From Flavobacteriales bacterium (GTDB taxonomy: Bacteria; Bacteroidota; Bacteroidia; DT-38): 59,488 bases of DNA. Below the pieces are notes generated by a model. That model did not search any database. It was not told where the DNA came from and saw only the letters and a program-made list of their open reading frames with translations. The stretch is taken from NCBI GenBank assembly GCA_013214205.1, contig JABSPQ010000002.1, positions 11,062 through 70,549 of the forward strand. The letters run 5' to 3'. The first letter of the stretch is position 1, and the number at the start of each line of letters is the position of its first letter. The position numbers were made by a program, and so were the translations under genes. Shown piece after piece: positions 36,833 to 44,864 of the stretch.

Positions 36833-36908
36833 TCTTTCAAGTTTGCAACTTGGAAGGCGGTGCAATGCAACTTGGAAGGCAGAAACCATTTGCAACTTGG
36901 AAGATGCC
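36833..36908 (+). repeat. 25-bp repeat family, second locus, right of the sigma/ankyrin operon
   Basis: TCTTTCAAGTTT (36833-36844) is followed by units starting at 36847 (22 bases), 36869 (25 bases) and 36894 (partial), each beginning AACTTGGAAG. These match the array at 32806-32919 and have the same orientation. The two arrays lie about 4.0 kb apart and bracket exactly the sigma, anti-sigma and ankyrin-barrel genes. Confidence 0.8.
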
Positions 36909-37139
36909 AACGTTAAGGAGATCATTATCGAACTTGAATTTAGAACTAGAATTAAAGCTATCATAAGAACTTCATCTATGTGGGCTCTGCCAATACAATA
37001 AATATTAAGGTAGGCTAATGCAGCTATTATCTTGGTAAGTTTGTGTGTAACAACGTTAAAGCTTTTATTTTGATAGGTGTTATTATGAGGCGCTTTAGTA
37101 TATTCACAATCATTTACTAATTTTTAAACGATATAAATT

Positions 37140-37922
37140 ATGCAAAATAGAAATGGTCAAGATGTCCTCGATAGTTCGGCAGAACTAATGAGAAAAGACG
37201 GATTTGTAATTATGGCAGATTTTTGTTCTGAGGAATTAATTAAAAAATTAGGTGATACGGCAATACAACGACTAAAAGATTTGCGAGAAACCCTAGGAGA
37301 TAAAGAGATAGGAATTGGTAGCTCGGCTGGATACAAGGAGATTTGTTTGCGTTCTCGTGGGAGATGGGACGCACTTATTTCGCCCAAAGAATTTGGCTAT
37401 GAGCCTGAAAACCTACCTTGGTATCCGCTAATGCAAGAGATGCTAGGCGAAGATTTAGACTTTGGAATGAGTGGCATAATTTCCTCCGAGCCTAATACAC
37501 CCGAGCAAAAATGGCACATAGATTCACCACATGAAGGTGCGGAATTATTACCCGTACATCACATTCAAGTACTAATTGCTATAAATGATATTCCTGTAGA
37601 AATGGGCCCAACCGAATTTGCGCGTGGTTCACATATTCTTAGCAATCACATAAACAAAACCAAGCTACCTATGGAGCAAATGGTATATCAAGCCGACGGA
37701 ACAAGTCCTGAAACATTGGTTGGAGGCACGGAGTACGCTGTGCCAGAAGCCGTGCAAAATGACATAACCGCTGGTACTTGCATTGCTTTTGATGATAGGG
37801 TGCTGCATCGTGGAGGACAAAATAAATCGAGTAAGAATAGGCATGTAATCTATTTTACTTATACCAAAAAAGGGTATAATCTCAGCACGCATTGGGAATC
37901 TGATGCTTCTGTTTTCGACTAA
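37140..37922 (+). CDS. phytanoyl-CoA dioxygenase (PhyH) family protein
   Basis: 260 aa Fe(II)/2-oxoglutarate-dependent dioxygenase. The iron triad is visible: His126 and Asp128 in KWHIDSPHEG and His223 in DDRVLHRGGQN, with Arg234 as the 2-oxoglutarate anchor. MGPTEFARGSH is the usual link between them. No signal peptide, so cytoplasmic. The family hydroxylates fatty acyl, amino acid and small-molecule substrates, so the target cannot be named. It stands alone, with its own upstream region after the repeat array. Confidence 0.88.
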   Translation: MQNRNGQDVLDSSAELMRKDGFVIMADFCSEELIKKLGDTAIQRLKDLRETLGDKEIGIGSSAGYKEICLRSRGRWDALISPKEFGYEPENLPWYPLMQEMLGEDLDFGMSGIISSEPNTPEQKWHIDSPHEGAELLPVHHIQVLIAINDIPVEMGPTEFARGSHILSNHINKTKLPMEQMVYQADGTSPETLVGGTEYAVPEAVQNDITAGTCIAFDDRVLHRGGQNKSSKNRHVIYFTYTKKGYNLSTHWESDASVFD

Positions 37923-38001
37923 ATGTCTTTTAACTATTAAGCTAGAAGTAATAACGAAAGCAGAACTTTTTGAATTGAAAATCTTGTGTGGGCGTGATGC
38001 T

Positions 38002-38055
38002 CTACCCGAAACTCGTCCCGACATTTATCGTCGGTGAGCCCAAAGCGAAGGGTAG
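38002..38055. repeat. palindromic intergenic element
   Basis: Outer arms CTACCC (38002-38007) and GGGTAG (38050-38055) enclose an inner GTCCCGAC/GTCGG(T)GAG stem. It resembles the other GC-rich palindromes of this window, found between genes and more GC-rich than the surroundings. Confidence 0.45.
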
Positions 38056-38093
38056 GAGCGATTGTGAACATCGTAAATCTTTTAATCATTCGG

Positions 38094-38118
38094 GAGGACT
38101 GTGTTAAGGCAGTTCCTC
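38094..38118 (+). terminator. hairpin downstream of the PhyH gene
   Basis: GAGGACTG (38094-38101) pairs with CAGTTCCTC (38110-38118) with one bulged base, followed by a T-rich stretch (CTTAATGTTTTTTATT). It fits a rightward terminator for the PhyH gene, 170 bases after its stop. Confidence 0.4.
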
Positions 38119-38193
38119 TCTTAATGTTTTTTATTCTCTAATCTTCTTATTCTTTTTGTTTTCCTTTATGGACGGCGGGTAATATGGTGTTTG

Positions 38194-39216
38194 TTAAAAT
38201 GGTAAATCTTCTTCTTTCGTAGCTTGAATAGTATCTTCTTCTTTATATTCAAAAAAGTTGTTCTTCACTACTTCATCGATTATAGTAATAACCTCTGAAG
38301 GCAAGTCTAAAATATTTGAAGCAATTGCCTCCTTCAACTTAACTTCTTTTGTGTTACCAGAACTGGTAACTGCGGATACTTCTGTGAAGCCCCTTAAATC
38401 AAATCTTGAAAGCACTCTCGAATAATGCGAGGATAAAATATTCTTAATGTCGTTAATTTTTCCCCATTCAATAATGTGAGCCACTTCGTTTTCTTCTTGC
38501 CACCCTGTCAGCAGTTTGTTTCGACCAGCATCCACGATGTAATGAAGCATTAAAAGTTCATCTTCTTTTAATTTTCGTTCTGTTACCAATTTGATGAGTT
38601 TCGAATACAAATTATTCGAAGTAGCATCATACGGATGTGTAATTGGGGCATGTAAAGTTGGGATTTCGGTTATTATACTTTGCCCTTCTTTATTTTTAGT
38701 GACGCTAATACTCGTTTCCTTCGCTTTTACGGACGATTTAATAGTGCTAATTTCTTGAATGAATTTTTTTACACTTTGTGAAATTATAACAGGGTTTTGT
38801 GTTATACTGAAATTTACAGATAGCGCTTGAATAAATGACAATATCCGTTCTTCGTCGTTAATATAGAATCCTATCTCCCTGGGATCAAGCGCACCATTTT
38901 GAAATTCTTTACTAGATAAATCAAAAGTTGGAGTGAAAATAGTGGCGTGTTCATTTTCTATTATCCAGGCTGCACCCATTTCATTCAGACAAGCAACACT
39001 TTCGTAATATTCTTCAGAAAGCAAATAAATGACAAATGGCTTTTCTTCAATTTGAGATTTTAGCCAATTAAAAATATTCTTGCCTACCGGGATTCCAAAA
39101 GCAATATTACTAGTGAATATTATTTCAATGTCTTTTACACCAATATTTCTGAGAAGATCAACCAACAAATTACCATAGTCTTTGTTTTTGGAAGTATGCG
39201 ATATAAATATTTTCAT
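38194..39216 (-). CDS. TIR-domain protein, possible anti-phage effector
   Basis: 340 aa. Residues 1-130 are a TIR fold: MKIFISHTSKNKDYGNLL is the first strand and BB-loop side, KPFVIYLLSEEYY the central strand, and SVACLNEMGAAW holds the expected catalytic Glu79 of NADase TIR domains. Residues 200-340 are a helical region (SKLIKLVTERKLKEDELLML) of unknown family ending in acidic residues. There is no signal peptide, so cytoplasmic. Bacterial TIR proteins commonly act in anti-phage defence by destroying NAD or making signalling nucleotides. It is 94 bases behind a two-TM coiled-coil gene on the same strand, which suggests an operon. Confidence 0.85.
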   Translation of the reverse strand: MKIFISHTSKNKDYGNLLVDLLRNIGVKDIEIIFTSNIAFGIPVGKNIFNWLKSQIEEKPFVIYLLSEEYYESVACLNEMGAAWIIENEHATIFTPTFDLSSKEFQNGALDPREIGFYINDEERILSFIQALSVNFSITQNPVIISQSVKKFIQEISTIKSSVKAKETSISVTKNKEGQSIITEIPTLHAPITHPYDATSNNLYSKLIKLVTERKLKEDELLMLHYIVDAGRNKLLTGWQEENEVAHIIEWGKINDIKNILSSHYSRVLSRFDLRGFTEVSAVTSSGNTKEVKLKEAIASNILDLPSEVITIIDEVVKNNFFEYKEEDTIQATKEEDLPF

Positions 39217-39310
39217 AGTGTATGTATTTGTTGTTAGGCTGGCTGTTATGTTCGGCTATTAGAATTTTAATACGAAAGGCAAAAAGGTTTTTATATAATG
39301 TTGTGGGGAT

Positions 39311-39811
39311 TTAACTCTCCTTATGTTTTTTATTAAATTCTGCATTGAAATGATCTTGATATAATCCGTTGCCCTTAAAAGTTAAACGATAATATGGTAA
39401 ACTGTGAATTCCTATTTTTTCCTCAACGATATCGTTAATTAAATAGAACTCTTTTAATTCACTTCCAGTTCCTTTTGGGAAATCTTCATTTTCTCTAATG
39501 TGTTGAGCCACACTCATAAATGATCCGAAAACTTTTTTGTTTGATTTCAATTCATCAAAATCGGACGATGAGTAACTGCTCGATGAATTTCCTGATTTTG
39601 AAGCATTCTTTCTTTTGGGCAAGTCAACTTCATGTTTCCTAATTCGCTCTTCCAGTTCCGAAATATCATTCTTTAACAGCTCTTCGTTAAGGTTGTTTTT
39701 TTCTATTATCTTATCAAATTCAAACTCTTTCTCTCTGATTTCTTTTCTAATCTCAATAGATTGCTCCATTGTCAATAACTGTTTTCTTTCGATCTTATTA
39801 ATTTTTATCAA
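39311..39811 (-). CDS. coiled-coil C-terminal half of a split two-TM membrane protein
   Basis: The frame runs from a TTG at 39811 to 39311 (166 codons). It begins IERKQLLTMEQSIEIR, continues as a charged coiled coil (EFEFDKIIEKNNLNEELL), has a Ser-rich linker (SGNSSSSYSSSDF), and ends in a small globular segment (VFGSFMSVAQHIRENEDF). It overlaps the upstream two-TM frame by 14 bases in a run of five A's. Removing one A gives continuous WRIDKINKIERKQLL. I therefore read the two as one protein of about 265 residues, broken by a homopolymer indel or joined by frameshifting. Function unknown; next to the TIR gene. Confidence 0.65.
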   Translation of the reverse strand: MIKINKIERKQLLTMEQSIEIRKEIREKEFEFDKIIEKNNLNEELLKNDISELEERIRKHEVDLPKRKNASKSGNSSSSYSSSDFDELKSNKKVFGSFMSVAQHIRENEDFPKGTGSELKEFYLINDIVEEKIGIHSLPYYRLTFKGNGLYQDHFNAEFNKKHKES

Positions 39812-40109
39812 TTCTCCACATTTTGAATTTCATGCTAAGCCAAAATGCACCGTTAGAAACAAATGGAACTAAAGTGATGAAGATCGCAGTAGAAATTAAT
39901 GGAAGTGTAACTAGTAAGTGTATGTTATACAGTTCGTCAACTATGTAATCGATTTTGTTAACACTTATTTTATCCTCACTAATAAACAATGTGAGGTAAA
40001 TAATCTTCCAATTGCAGGCCAACCACGAGGTAACAAAAGTTCCGAAAAGTGGGCTAATCACTCTTTCGTATAAAATGGCGTTCGTAGATTTCTTTAGTTC
40101 CGACAACAT
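39798..40109 (-). CDS. two-TM N-terminal half of the split membrane protein
   Basis: 103 codons starting MLSELKKSTNAILYERVISP. Two hydrophobic stretches are present (SWLACNWKIIYLTLFI and LLVTLPLISTAIFITLV), then KFKMWRIDKN and an early stop. Hypothetical proteins with this beginning (ERVISPLFGTFVTSWL, NWKIIYLTLF) usually continue into a coiled coil, which here lies in the next frame. The likely product is an inner-membrane protein with a cytoplasmic coiled-coil arm. It is first in the possible operon with the TIR protein, 222 bases from the divergent sugar operon. Confidence 0.65.
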   Translation of the reverse strand: MLSELKKSTNAILYERVISPLFGTFVTSWLACNWKIIYLTLFISEDKISVNKIDYIVDELYNIHLLVTLPLISTAIFITLVPFVSNGAFWLSMKFKMWRIDKN

Positions 40110-40330
40110 ATTTCTCTAAATTAAGTAATTCTAATAACTTGCGGAAAGGAGGGGAAGGCTACAAATTAATTAAGCTCAACAATTCAGCAAACAGGATTAT
40201 GATGTTTATTTCTAATCTACACAACACCAAATCCCACCTACAACTTACAACACAAGTTAAACAGGATAGGCAAGGATAGAAATAAGAGGCAACGTTCGTT
40301 ATTTTATCTTAAGTTTAAACAAACAATAAG

Positions 40331-41170
40331 ATGAGAATAGGAATCAACATGCTATTATGGACAGACTACGTTACGCCAGCGCATTTTAGCATAATAGATG
40401 AATTACAAAACGTAGGATACAACGGAGTAGAAATCCCTTTGGGAGATGGAGATATTTCTCACTACAAAACCATAGGCAACTATCTTTCTAGCAACGGAAT
40501 GGGCGTAACATGTGTTACTTCATTAAGTCCAGATACCAATATTGCCAGCCCCAACCAATCGGTTAGAGAGGCAGGTTTAGACAGACTAAAATGGGCTATA
40601 GATAGAGCGTATGTAATGAATTCGGAAATTATATGCGGCCCATTTCATTCTGCGTTTGCACATTTTACTGGCGTGCCACCAACTGCCGACGAAAAGAAAT
40701 GGAGCATCGAAATGTTGCACAAAGCAGGAGATCATGCCCAGCAAGCCGACATCATTTTAACTCCCGAAGCCCTCAACAGATTCGAATGTTATTTGGTAAA
40801 TACAATGGCCGATTTAAAAGATTTATTAGATCAAGTAAATCATCCCAATGTGCAAGCCATCTACGATACGCACCATGCCAACATCGAAGAGAAAAGTCAG
40901 GAGCAAGCTATTTTAACAATTAAGCCTCACCTAAAACATGTGCACATAAGCGACAACGATAGAGGTACACCTGGCAAAGGACAAGTAAATTGGGGCGAAG
41001 TTTTTACAACCTTAAAAGAAATCAATTACGATGGTTGGTTAATGATAGAAGCCTTTAGCAGAAACTCACCAGATTTTGCCAACGCAATTAATGTGTGGCG
41101 AGAATTCTCGGAAACAGAAGAAGTGTACAAAGAAGGGTTTGATTTTATAAATAAAAGCTGGAACAACTAA
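40331..41170 (+). CDS. sugar phosphate isomerase/epimerase (TIM barrel) 1
   Basis: 279 aa, xylose-isomerase-like/AP-endonuclease-2 TIM barrel, closest in look to D-tagatose 3-epimerase. Metal-site residues are expected at TPEALNRFEC (Glu), IYDTHHANIEE (Asp/His), HVHISDNDRGTPGKG (His) and WLMIEAF (Glu). It should move a hydroxyl or carbonyl on a ketose. It is the first gene of a nine-gene operon; its stop shares a base with the ATG of the next gene (TAATG). No signal peptide, so cytoplasmic. Confidence 0.9.
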   Translation: MRIGINMLLWTDYVTPAHFSIIDELQNVGYNGVEIPLGDGDISHYKTIGNYLSSNGMGVTCVTSLSPDTNIASPNQSVREAGLDRLKWAIDRAYVMNSEIICGPFHSAFAHFTGVPPTADEKKWSIEMLHKAGDHAQQADIILTPEALNRFECYLVNTMADLKDLLDQVNHPNVQAIYDTHHANIEEKSQEQAILTIKPHLKHVHISDNDRGTPGKGQVNWGEVFTTLKEINYDGWLMIEAFSRNSPDFANAINVWREFSETEEVYKEGFDFINKSWNN

Positions 41171-42069
41171 TGCAAAAACCTAAGTTTTCTATTGGCAGTT
41201 GGGCGTTTTCATTTGGCCCGTTCGAGGATAATCCTTGGTCGTTTGAAAAGTTTATAACCTACGCAGCAAATGCTGGATATAATGGCGTTGAAATTAATGG
41301 CTTCGAACCACATCCACATCCCGATACATACAACACACCGCAAAAGTGTTCGGAATTAAAGCATTTGATCACCGATCATGGATTGGGGATTTCGGGTTAC
41401 GCACCCGATTTTAGACACGTACCTGCTGCGGAAGTTCCAATGAATGATCACATTGCAGTAATTGAAAAAACGTTGGCGTTCTGCAACAACATGAATATCG
41501 ATACTCTTAGAGTAGACACAATTAGTCCGCCAGATGAATTGAGTAAGGAAGAGTACAACGTAAGGTTTGATCGACTTGCAAAAACGTGGCACCAAGCGGC
41601 AGATGTTTGTAAAAAAGCGGGGGTGAAATTGGTGTGGGAGTTCGAACCGGGTTTCTGGCTCAACAAACCAAGCGAAGTGGTAGACATTGTTAAAGCGGTA
41701 AATCACGATAACTTTAAAGTGCTTTTTGATACAAGTCATGCCTACATGTGTTCGGTTGTTGGAGCACGACAAATAGGCGAGAAGGAAGTATTGGCTGGTG
41801 GCGTTGCAGAGTTTGCTAAAAACCTAAGCGGACACATTGGTCACTTTCATTTAATAGATAGCGATGGTTCGTTACACGGAGAAGAGACCAGTACCCATGC
41901 GCCATTTGGAACAGGGAATATAGATTTTGTAGAAGTAATCTCTTCCATTAAAAACGAGGTAGAACAACTTCCATGGTGGTGTTTCGATTTCTGTTTTTGT
42001 CCAACCACCGAAGTAGATGCTAAAAAAGCCATCCCATTTGTAGATCATGTAATTAGTCAGATTAAATGA
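41170..42069 (+). CDS. sugar phosphate isomerase/epimerase (TIM barrel) 2
   Basis: 299 aa, same superfamily as its neighbours but clearly different. Blocks: GYNGVEINGFEPHPHPDTYN, VWEFEPGFW (Glu), VLFDTSHAYM (Asp/His), GHIGHFHLIDSDGS (His) and WWCFDFCFCP, where the usual final Glu is replaced by Asp-Phe-Cys, an oddity at the metal site. It overlaps the hydrolase gene by 4 bases. The three TIM barrels in one operon suggest successive isomerisations of an unusual sugar. Confidence 0.88.
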   Translation: MQKPKFSIGSWAFSFGPFEDNPWSFEKFITYAANAGYNGVEINGFEPHPHPDTYNTPQKCSELKHLITDHGLGISGYAPDFRHVPAAEVPMNDHIAVIEKTLAFCNNMNIDTLRVDTISPPDELSKEEYNVRFDRLAKTWHQAADVCKKAGVKLVWEFEPGFWLNKPSEVVDIVKAVNHDNFKVLFDTSHAYMCSVVGARQIGEKEVLAGGVAEFAKNLSGHIGHFHLIDSDGSLHGEETSTHAPFGTGNIDFVEVISSIKNEVEQLPWWCFDFCFCPTTEVDAKKAIPFVDHVISQIK

Positions 42070-42866
42070 GACATTTTGTAGATGCTAATGGAATAAAAAT
42101 CAGCTACCAAGTTTTCGGACAAGGAGATCCACTGGTATTAATAATGGGATTTGGAGCCGATGGCAACGTTTGGGAAAAGCACCTGAACGAATACCAAAAG
42201 CATTTTAGGTGCATTGTGTTAGACAATCGTGGTGTGGGAGAATCCGATCAACCAGCGGGCCCATATTCCACCAAAGTGATGGCGGCCGATGTTGTTGCAG
42301 TAATGGATCATGCCAAGGTTGACAAGGCAAAAGTTGCAGGCATTTCTATGGGTGGAGCCATTGCCCAAGAGTTGGCTTTAAACTATCCTGCAAAAGTGAG
42401 TGCGTTGGTTTTAGTAGCTACTTGGCCCAAGTTTAACAATTATGCAAAATCGGTTTACGAAAACCTCAAGAACTTAAGAGTAACAAGTAAATCGGATGAT
42501 TTTATGGCATTGCTGCAACTCTGGATTTTTGCACCACCGTATTATCAGGATGGTTTGGCCGATTTAAAAGACGGACAGAATGCTGCCATAAATAACGACA
42601 CCCCACAAACTCAAAACGGATTTGAAGGCCAGCTCGACGCATGTATTAACCATGATACCATTGATAGATTGCACAGGATTAAAGTGCCTACTTTAATTAC
42701 CTGTGGCGAAATGGATATTTTTACTCCGCCTGCATTTTCTAAGATTTTACACAATGGCATAAAGAATTCGGAGTACGTTTCTTTTCCTGAAGCAGGGCAT
42801 GTGCATCATTGGGAAGACCTCGAAAGATTTAACAAACTAACAACCGAATTCTTTTTAACTAATTAG
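42066..42866 (+). CDS. alpha/beta hydrolase
   Basis: 266 aa, cytoplasmic. Nucleophile elbow GISMGG (Ser94), preceded by LDNRGVGESDQPAG. The acid is probably the Asp in CGEMDIFTPP and the base the His in AGHVHHWED. This is the common 3-oxoadipate enol-lactonase/esterase-like subgroup, so in a sugar operon it may open a lactone, an expected product of sugar dehydrogenation, or remove an ester group. That role is inference. It lies between the second and third TIM-barrel genes. Confidence 0.9.
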   Translation: MRHFVDANGIKISYQVFGQGDPLVLIMGFGADGNVWEKHLNEYQKHFRCIVLDNRGVGESDQPAGPYSTKVMAADVVAVMDHAKVDKAKVAGISMGGAIAQELALNYPAKVSALVLVATWPKFNNYAKSVYENLKNLRVTSKSDDFMALLQLWIFAPPYYQDGLADLKDGQNAAINNDTPQTQNGFEGQLDACINHDTIDRLHRIKVPTLITCGEMDIFTPPAFSKILHNGIKNSEYVSFPEAGHVHHWEDLERFNKLTTEFFLTN

Positions 42867-42869
42867 TAG

Positions 42870-43682
42870 ATGAGCAAAATTAAAGTTGCGTGCGAAACAT
42901 ATACTTGGCAAATGCCAGGCGAGGGTTATAAAGGCAAGCTAGATCACATTATGGGCGTGGTTAACAATTCTGGGTTTGAGGGCATTGAACCTGAAACGAG
43001 TTTCTTCCACCACTTGTCTGATCCTATTAAAATGAAGGAAGTGTTGGACAAACATCATTTAAAATTAACCGCGCTTTGTCATGTAGAAGATTGGCTGGGA
43101 ACCCAAGAAACCGAAACCGAAAAAGCCAATGCCGATAAATGGATCGACTTTCTTGCTCATTTTCCTGATACCATTTACCTGATGGTTCAAATGCCAGGAA
43201 CGGACAGAAATAATTTGAAGGAGCGACAAGCCAACTTGTTGTCGTGTGTAAACGATATTGGCCAACGGGCATCCGATAAAGGCATCACCTGTTCCTATCA
43301 TCCCAATTCTCCCGAAGGATCGATTTATAGAACGGAGGCAGATTACAAGATTTTGTTGAATGGATTGGACAGCACTGTAGGCTACACTCCAGATGTTGGA
43401 CACATGGCAAAAACAGGTATGGATCCGTTAAGCATCATCAAGCAATATAGAGATCAAGTTAATTTGGTTCACTATAAAGACATGTTCGATGATGGAAGTT
43501 GGGCACCAACAGGCGAAGGAATTATTGATTTTGATGCCATCACAAAATATTTGATTGAAACCAATTACGATGGTTGGATTGTAATGGAAGATGAATGCGA
43601 CGAATGCATTACAAACCCTGATGGTGTTACTTTGAACGATGGAAACTTTATCGATGCCAACATCCGATCTTTACTAAGCTAA
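42870..43682 (+). CDS. sugar phosphate isomerase/epimerase (TIM barrel) 3
   Basis: 270 aa. Blocks: KVACETYTWQMPGEGYKGKL, GFEGIEPETSFF, SYHPNSPEGSIY, YTPDVGHMAKTG, VNLVHYKDMFDDGSW and GWIVMEDECDE. It has the usual alternating strand/helix pattern and late Glu of the family. Reaction not assignable from sequence. It is 3 bases from the hydrolase and 14 from the ThuA gene. Confidence 0.88.
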   Translation: MSKIKVACETYTWQMPGEGYKGKLDHIMGVVNNSGFEGIEPETSFFHHLSDPIKMKEVLDKHHLKLTALCHVEDWLGTQETETEKANADKWIDFLAHFPDTIYLMVQMPGTDRNNLKERQANLLSCVNDIGQRASDKGITCSYHPNSPEGSIYRTEADYKILLNGLDSTVGYTPDVGHMAKTGMDPLSIIKQYRDQVNLVHYKDMFDDGSWAPTGEGIIDFDAITKYLIETNYDGWIVMEDECDECITNPDGVTLNDGNFIDANIRSLLS

Positions 43683-43696
43683 ACAAATACAGTACT

Positions 43697-44851
43697 ATGA
43701 AATATTTAAACCTCTTTATTATCTCCATATTTTGGATGGCGTGTGGTTCACCTAACGAGTCCTCAGAATCTTCAACGAATGAGGAAGCAGTAGAGGACGT
43801 GTCCTCCATAGCTTTAGCGACGGAGGAATGGCTCACAATGACTGGAAAGGCAGACAAGCCAAATGTCGTATTGATTGCAGGTGATGAAGAATACCGATCG
43901 GAGGAAGCATTGCCGATGTTGGCAAAAATTCTGTCGGAAACACATGGCTTTAATTGTACCGTATTGTTTGCACAAGATCCTGCCAAACCCGGAATTGTTG
44001 ATCCCAATTATTTGAACAACATCACTGGATTGGATCAATTAAAAACAGCCGATTTGATGATTATGTTTACCCGTTTTAGAGCGTTGCCAGATGAGCAAAT
44101 GAAATACATCGACGATTATTTAATGAGCGGCAAGCCTGTAATTTCTATCAGAACAGCCACCCATGCATTTTGGTTCAAGGGTATAGAAATGGAATCGAGT
44201 TACCGACACTATTGTAATTCTTACCAAAGCGAAGATGAGTGGAACAAGGGCTATGGCGGCTTAGTAATGGGCGATAAGTGGTATTACCATCATGGTGGGC
44301 ACAAGTTTCAAAGCACAAAAGGGTTGATTGCTTCAGGTGCCGAAAATCACCCTGTTCTTAATGGAATTGAAGACGGTGACATTTGGGGCCCTTCGGATGT
44401 TTACGGAGTAAGATTGCCTTTGCCCGGTGATGCACAACACCTTGTATTAGGCCAAGTAACGGTGAGAGCAGGTGAATGGGATTCAACCGATTCGAGGTAT
44501 GGCATGCGACCAACCGATAGCGTATTGGCACCACATGTAGATTGGGAAGACGAAGGGATGATGGACGTTAATTTAAACGACCCAATGATGCTGATAGCGT
44601 GGACAAAAACATACCAATTACCCAACGGGAAAGCTGGAAAATCGTTTAGCTCTACCATTGGTGCGGCAACAGATTTAATTGCAGAAGGAACCCGAAGATT
44701 GATGGTGAACGCCGCATTTTGGTGCTTAGATTTGGAAGTCCCAGAGAAAGCCAATGTTGATGTAATTGGCACTTACGAACCGACTGCATATAAGTCGTTT
44801 CCCGACAGTATTTGGGACAACAGAGATTTGAAAATTTCAAGTTTACAATAG
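43697..44851 (+). CDS. ThuA-like lipoprotein
   Basis: 384 aa with lipobox WMAC. ThuA fold: PNVVLIAGDEEYRSEEALPM, LKTADLMIMFTRFRALP, GKPVISIRTATHAFW, GWGD-free but with VMGDKWYYHHGGHKF and MLIAWTKTYQLPNG. It differs from the ThuA protein at 10.1-11.0 kb by being a lipoprotein with an acidic N-terminal linker. It is followed at once by the DUF6797/cytochrome c lipoprotein, repeating the ThuA/heme c pairing seen at 10-13 kb. This suggests that both act at the same membrane face on the same type of sugar. Confidence 0.88.
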   Translation: MKYLNLFIISIFWMACGSPNESSESSTNEEAVEDVSSIALATEEWLTMTGKADKPNVVLIAGDEEYRSEEALPMLAKILSETHGFNCTVLFAQDPAKPGIVDPNYLNNITGLDQLKTADLMIMFTRFRALPDEQMKYIDDYLMSGKPVISIRTATHAFWFKGIEMESSYRHYCNSYQSEDEWNKGYGGLVMGDKWYYHHGGHKFQSTKGLIASGAENHPVLNGIEDGDIWGPSDVYGVRLPLPGDAQHLVLGQVTVRAGEWDSTDSRYGMRPTDSVLAPHVDWEDEGMMDVNLNDPMMLIAWTKTYQLPNGKAGKSFSSTIGAATDLIAEGTRRLMVNAAFWCLDLEVPEKANVDVIGTYEPTAYKSFPDSIWDNRDLKISSLQ

Positions 44852-44864
44852 TAAAACATAAGGT

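Noticed and set aside
36771-37001. Plus-strand frame of 76 codons before the PhyH gene
   Set aside because: It runs through the palindrome and the 25-bp repeat array, and repeats of LQLGR/ATWK arise from those units.
38194-40109. Classification as a Thoeris system
   Set aside because: No SIR2 or Macro/SLOG partner is visible; only a TIR protein and a coiled-coil membrane protein are present.
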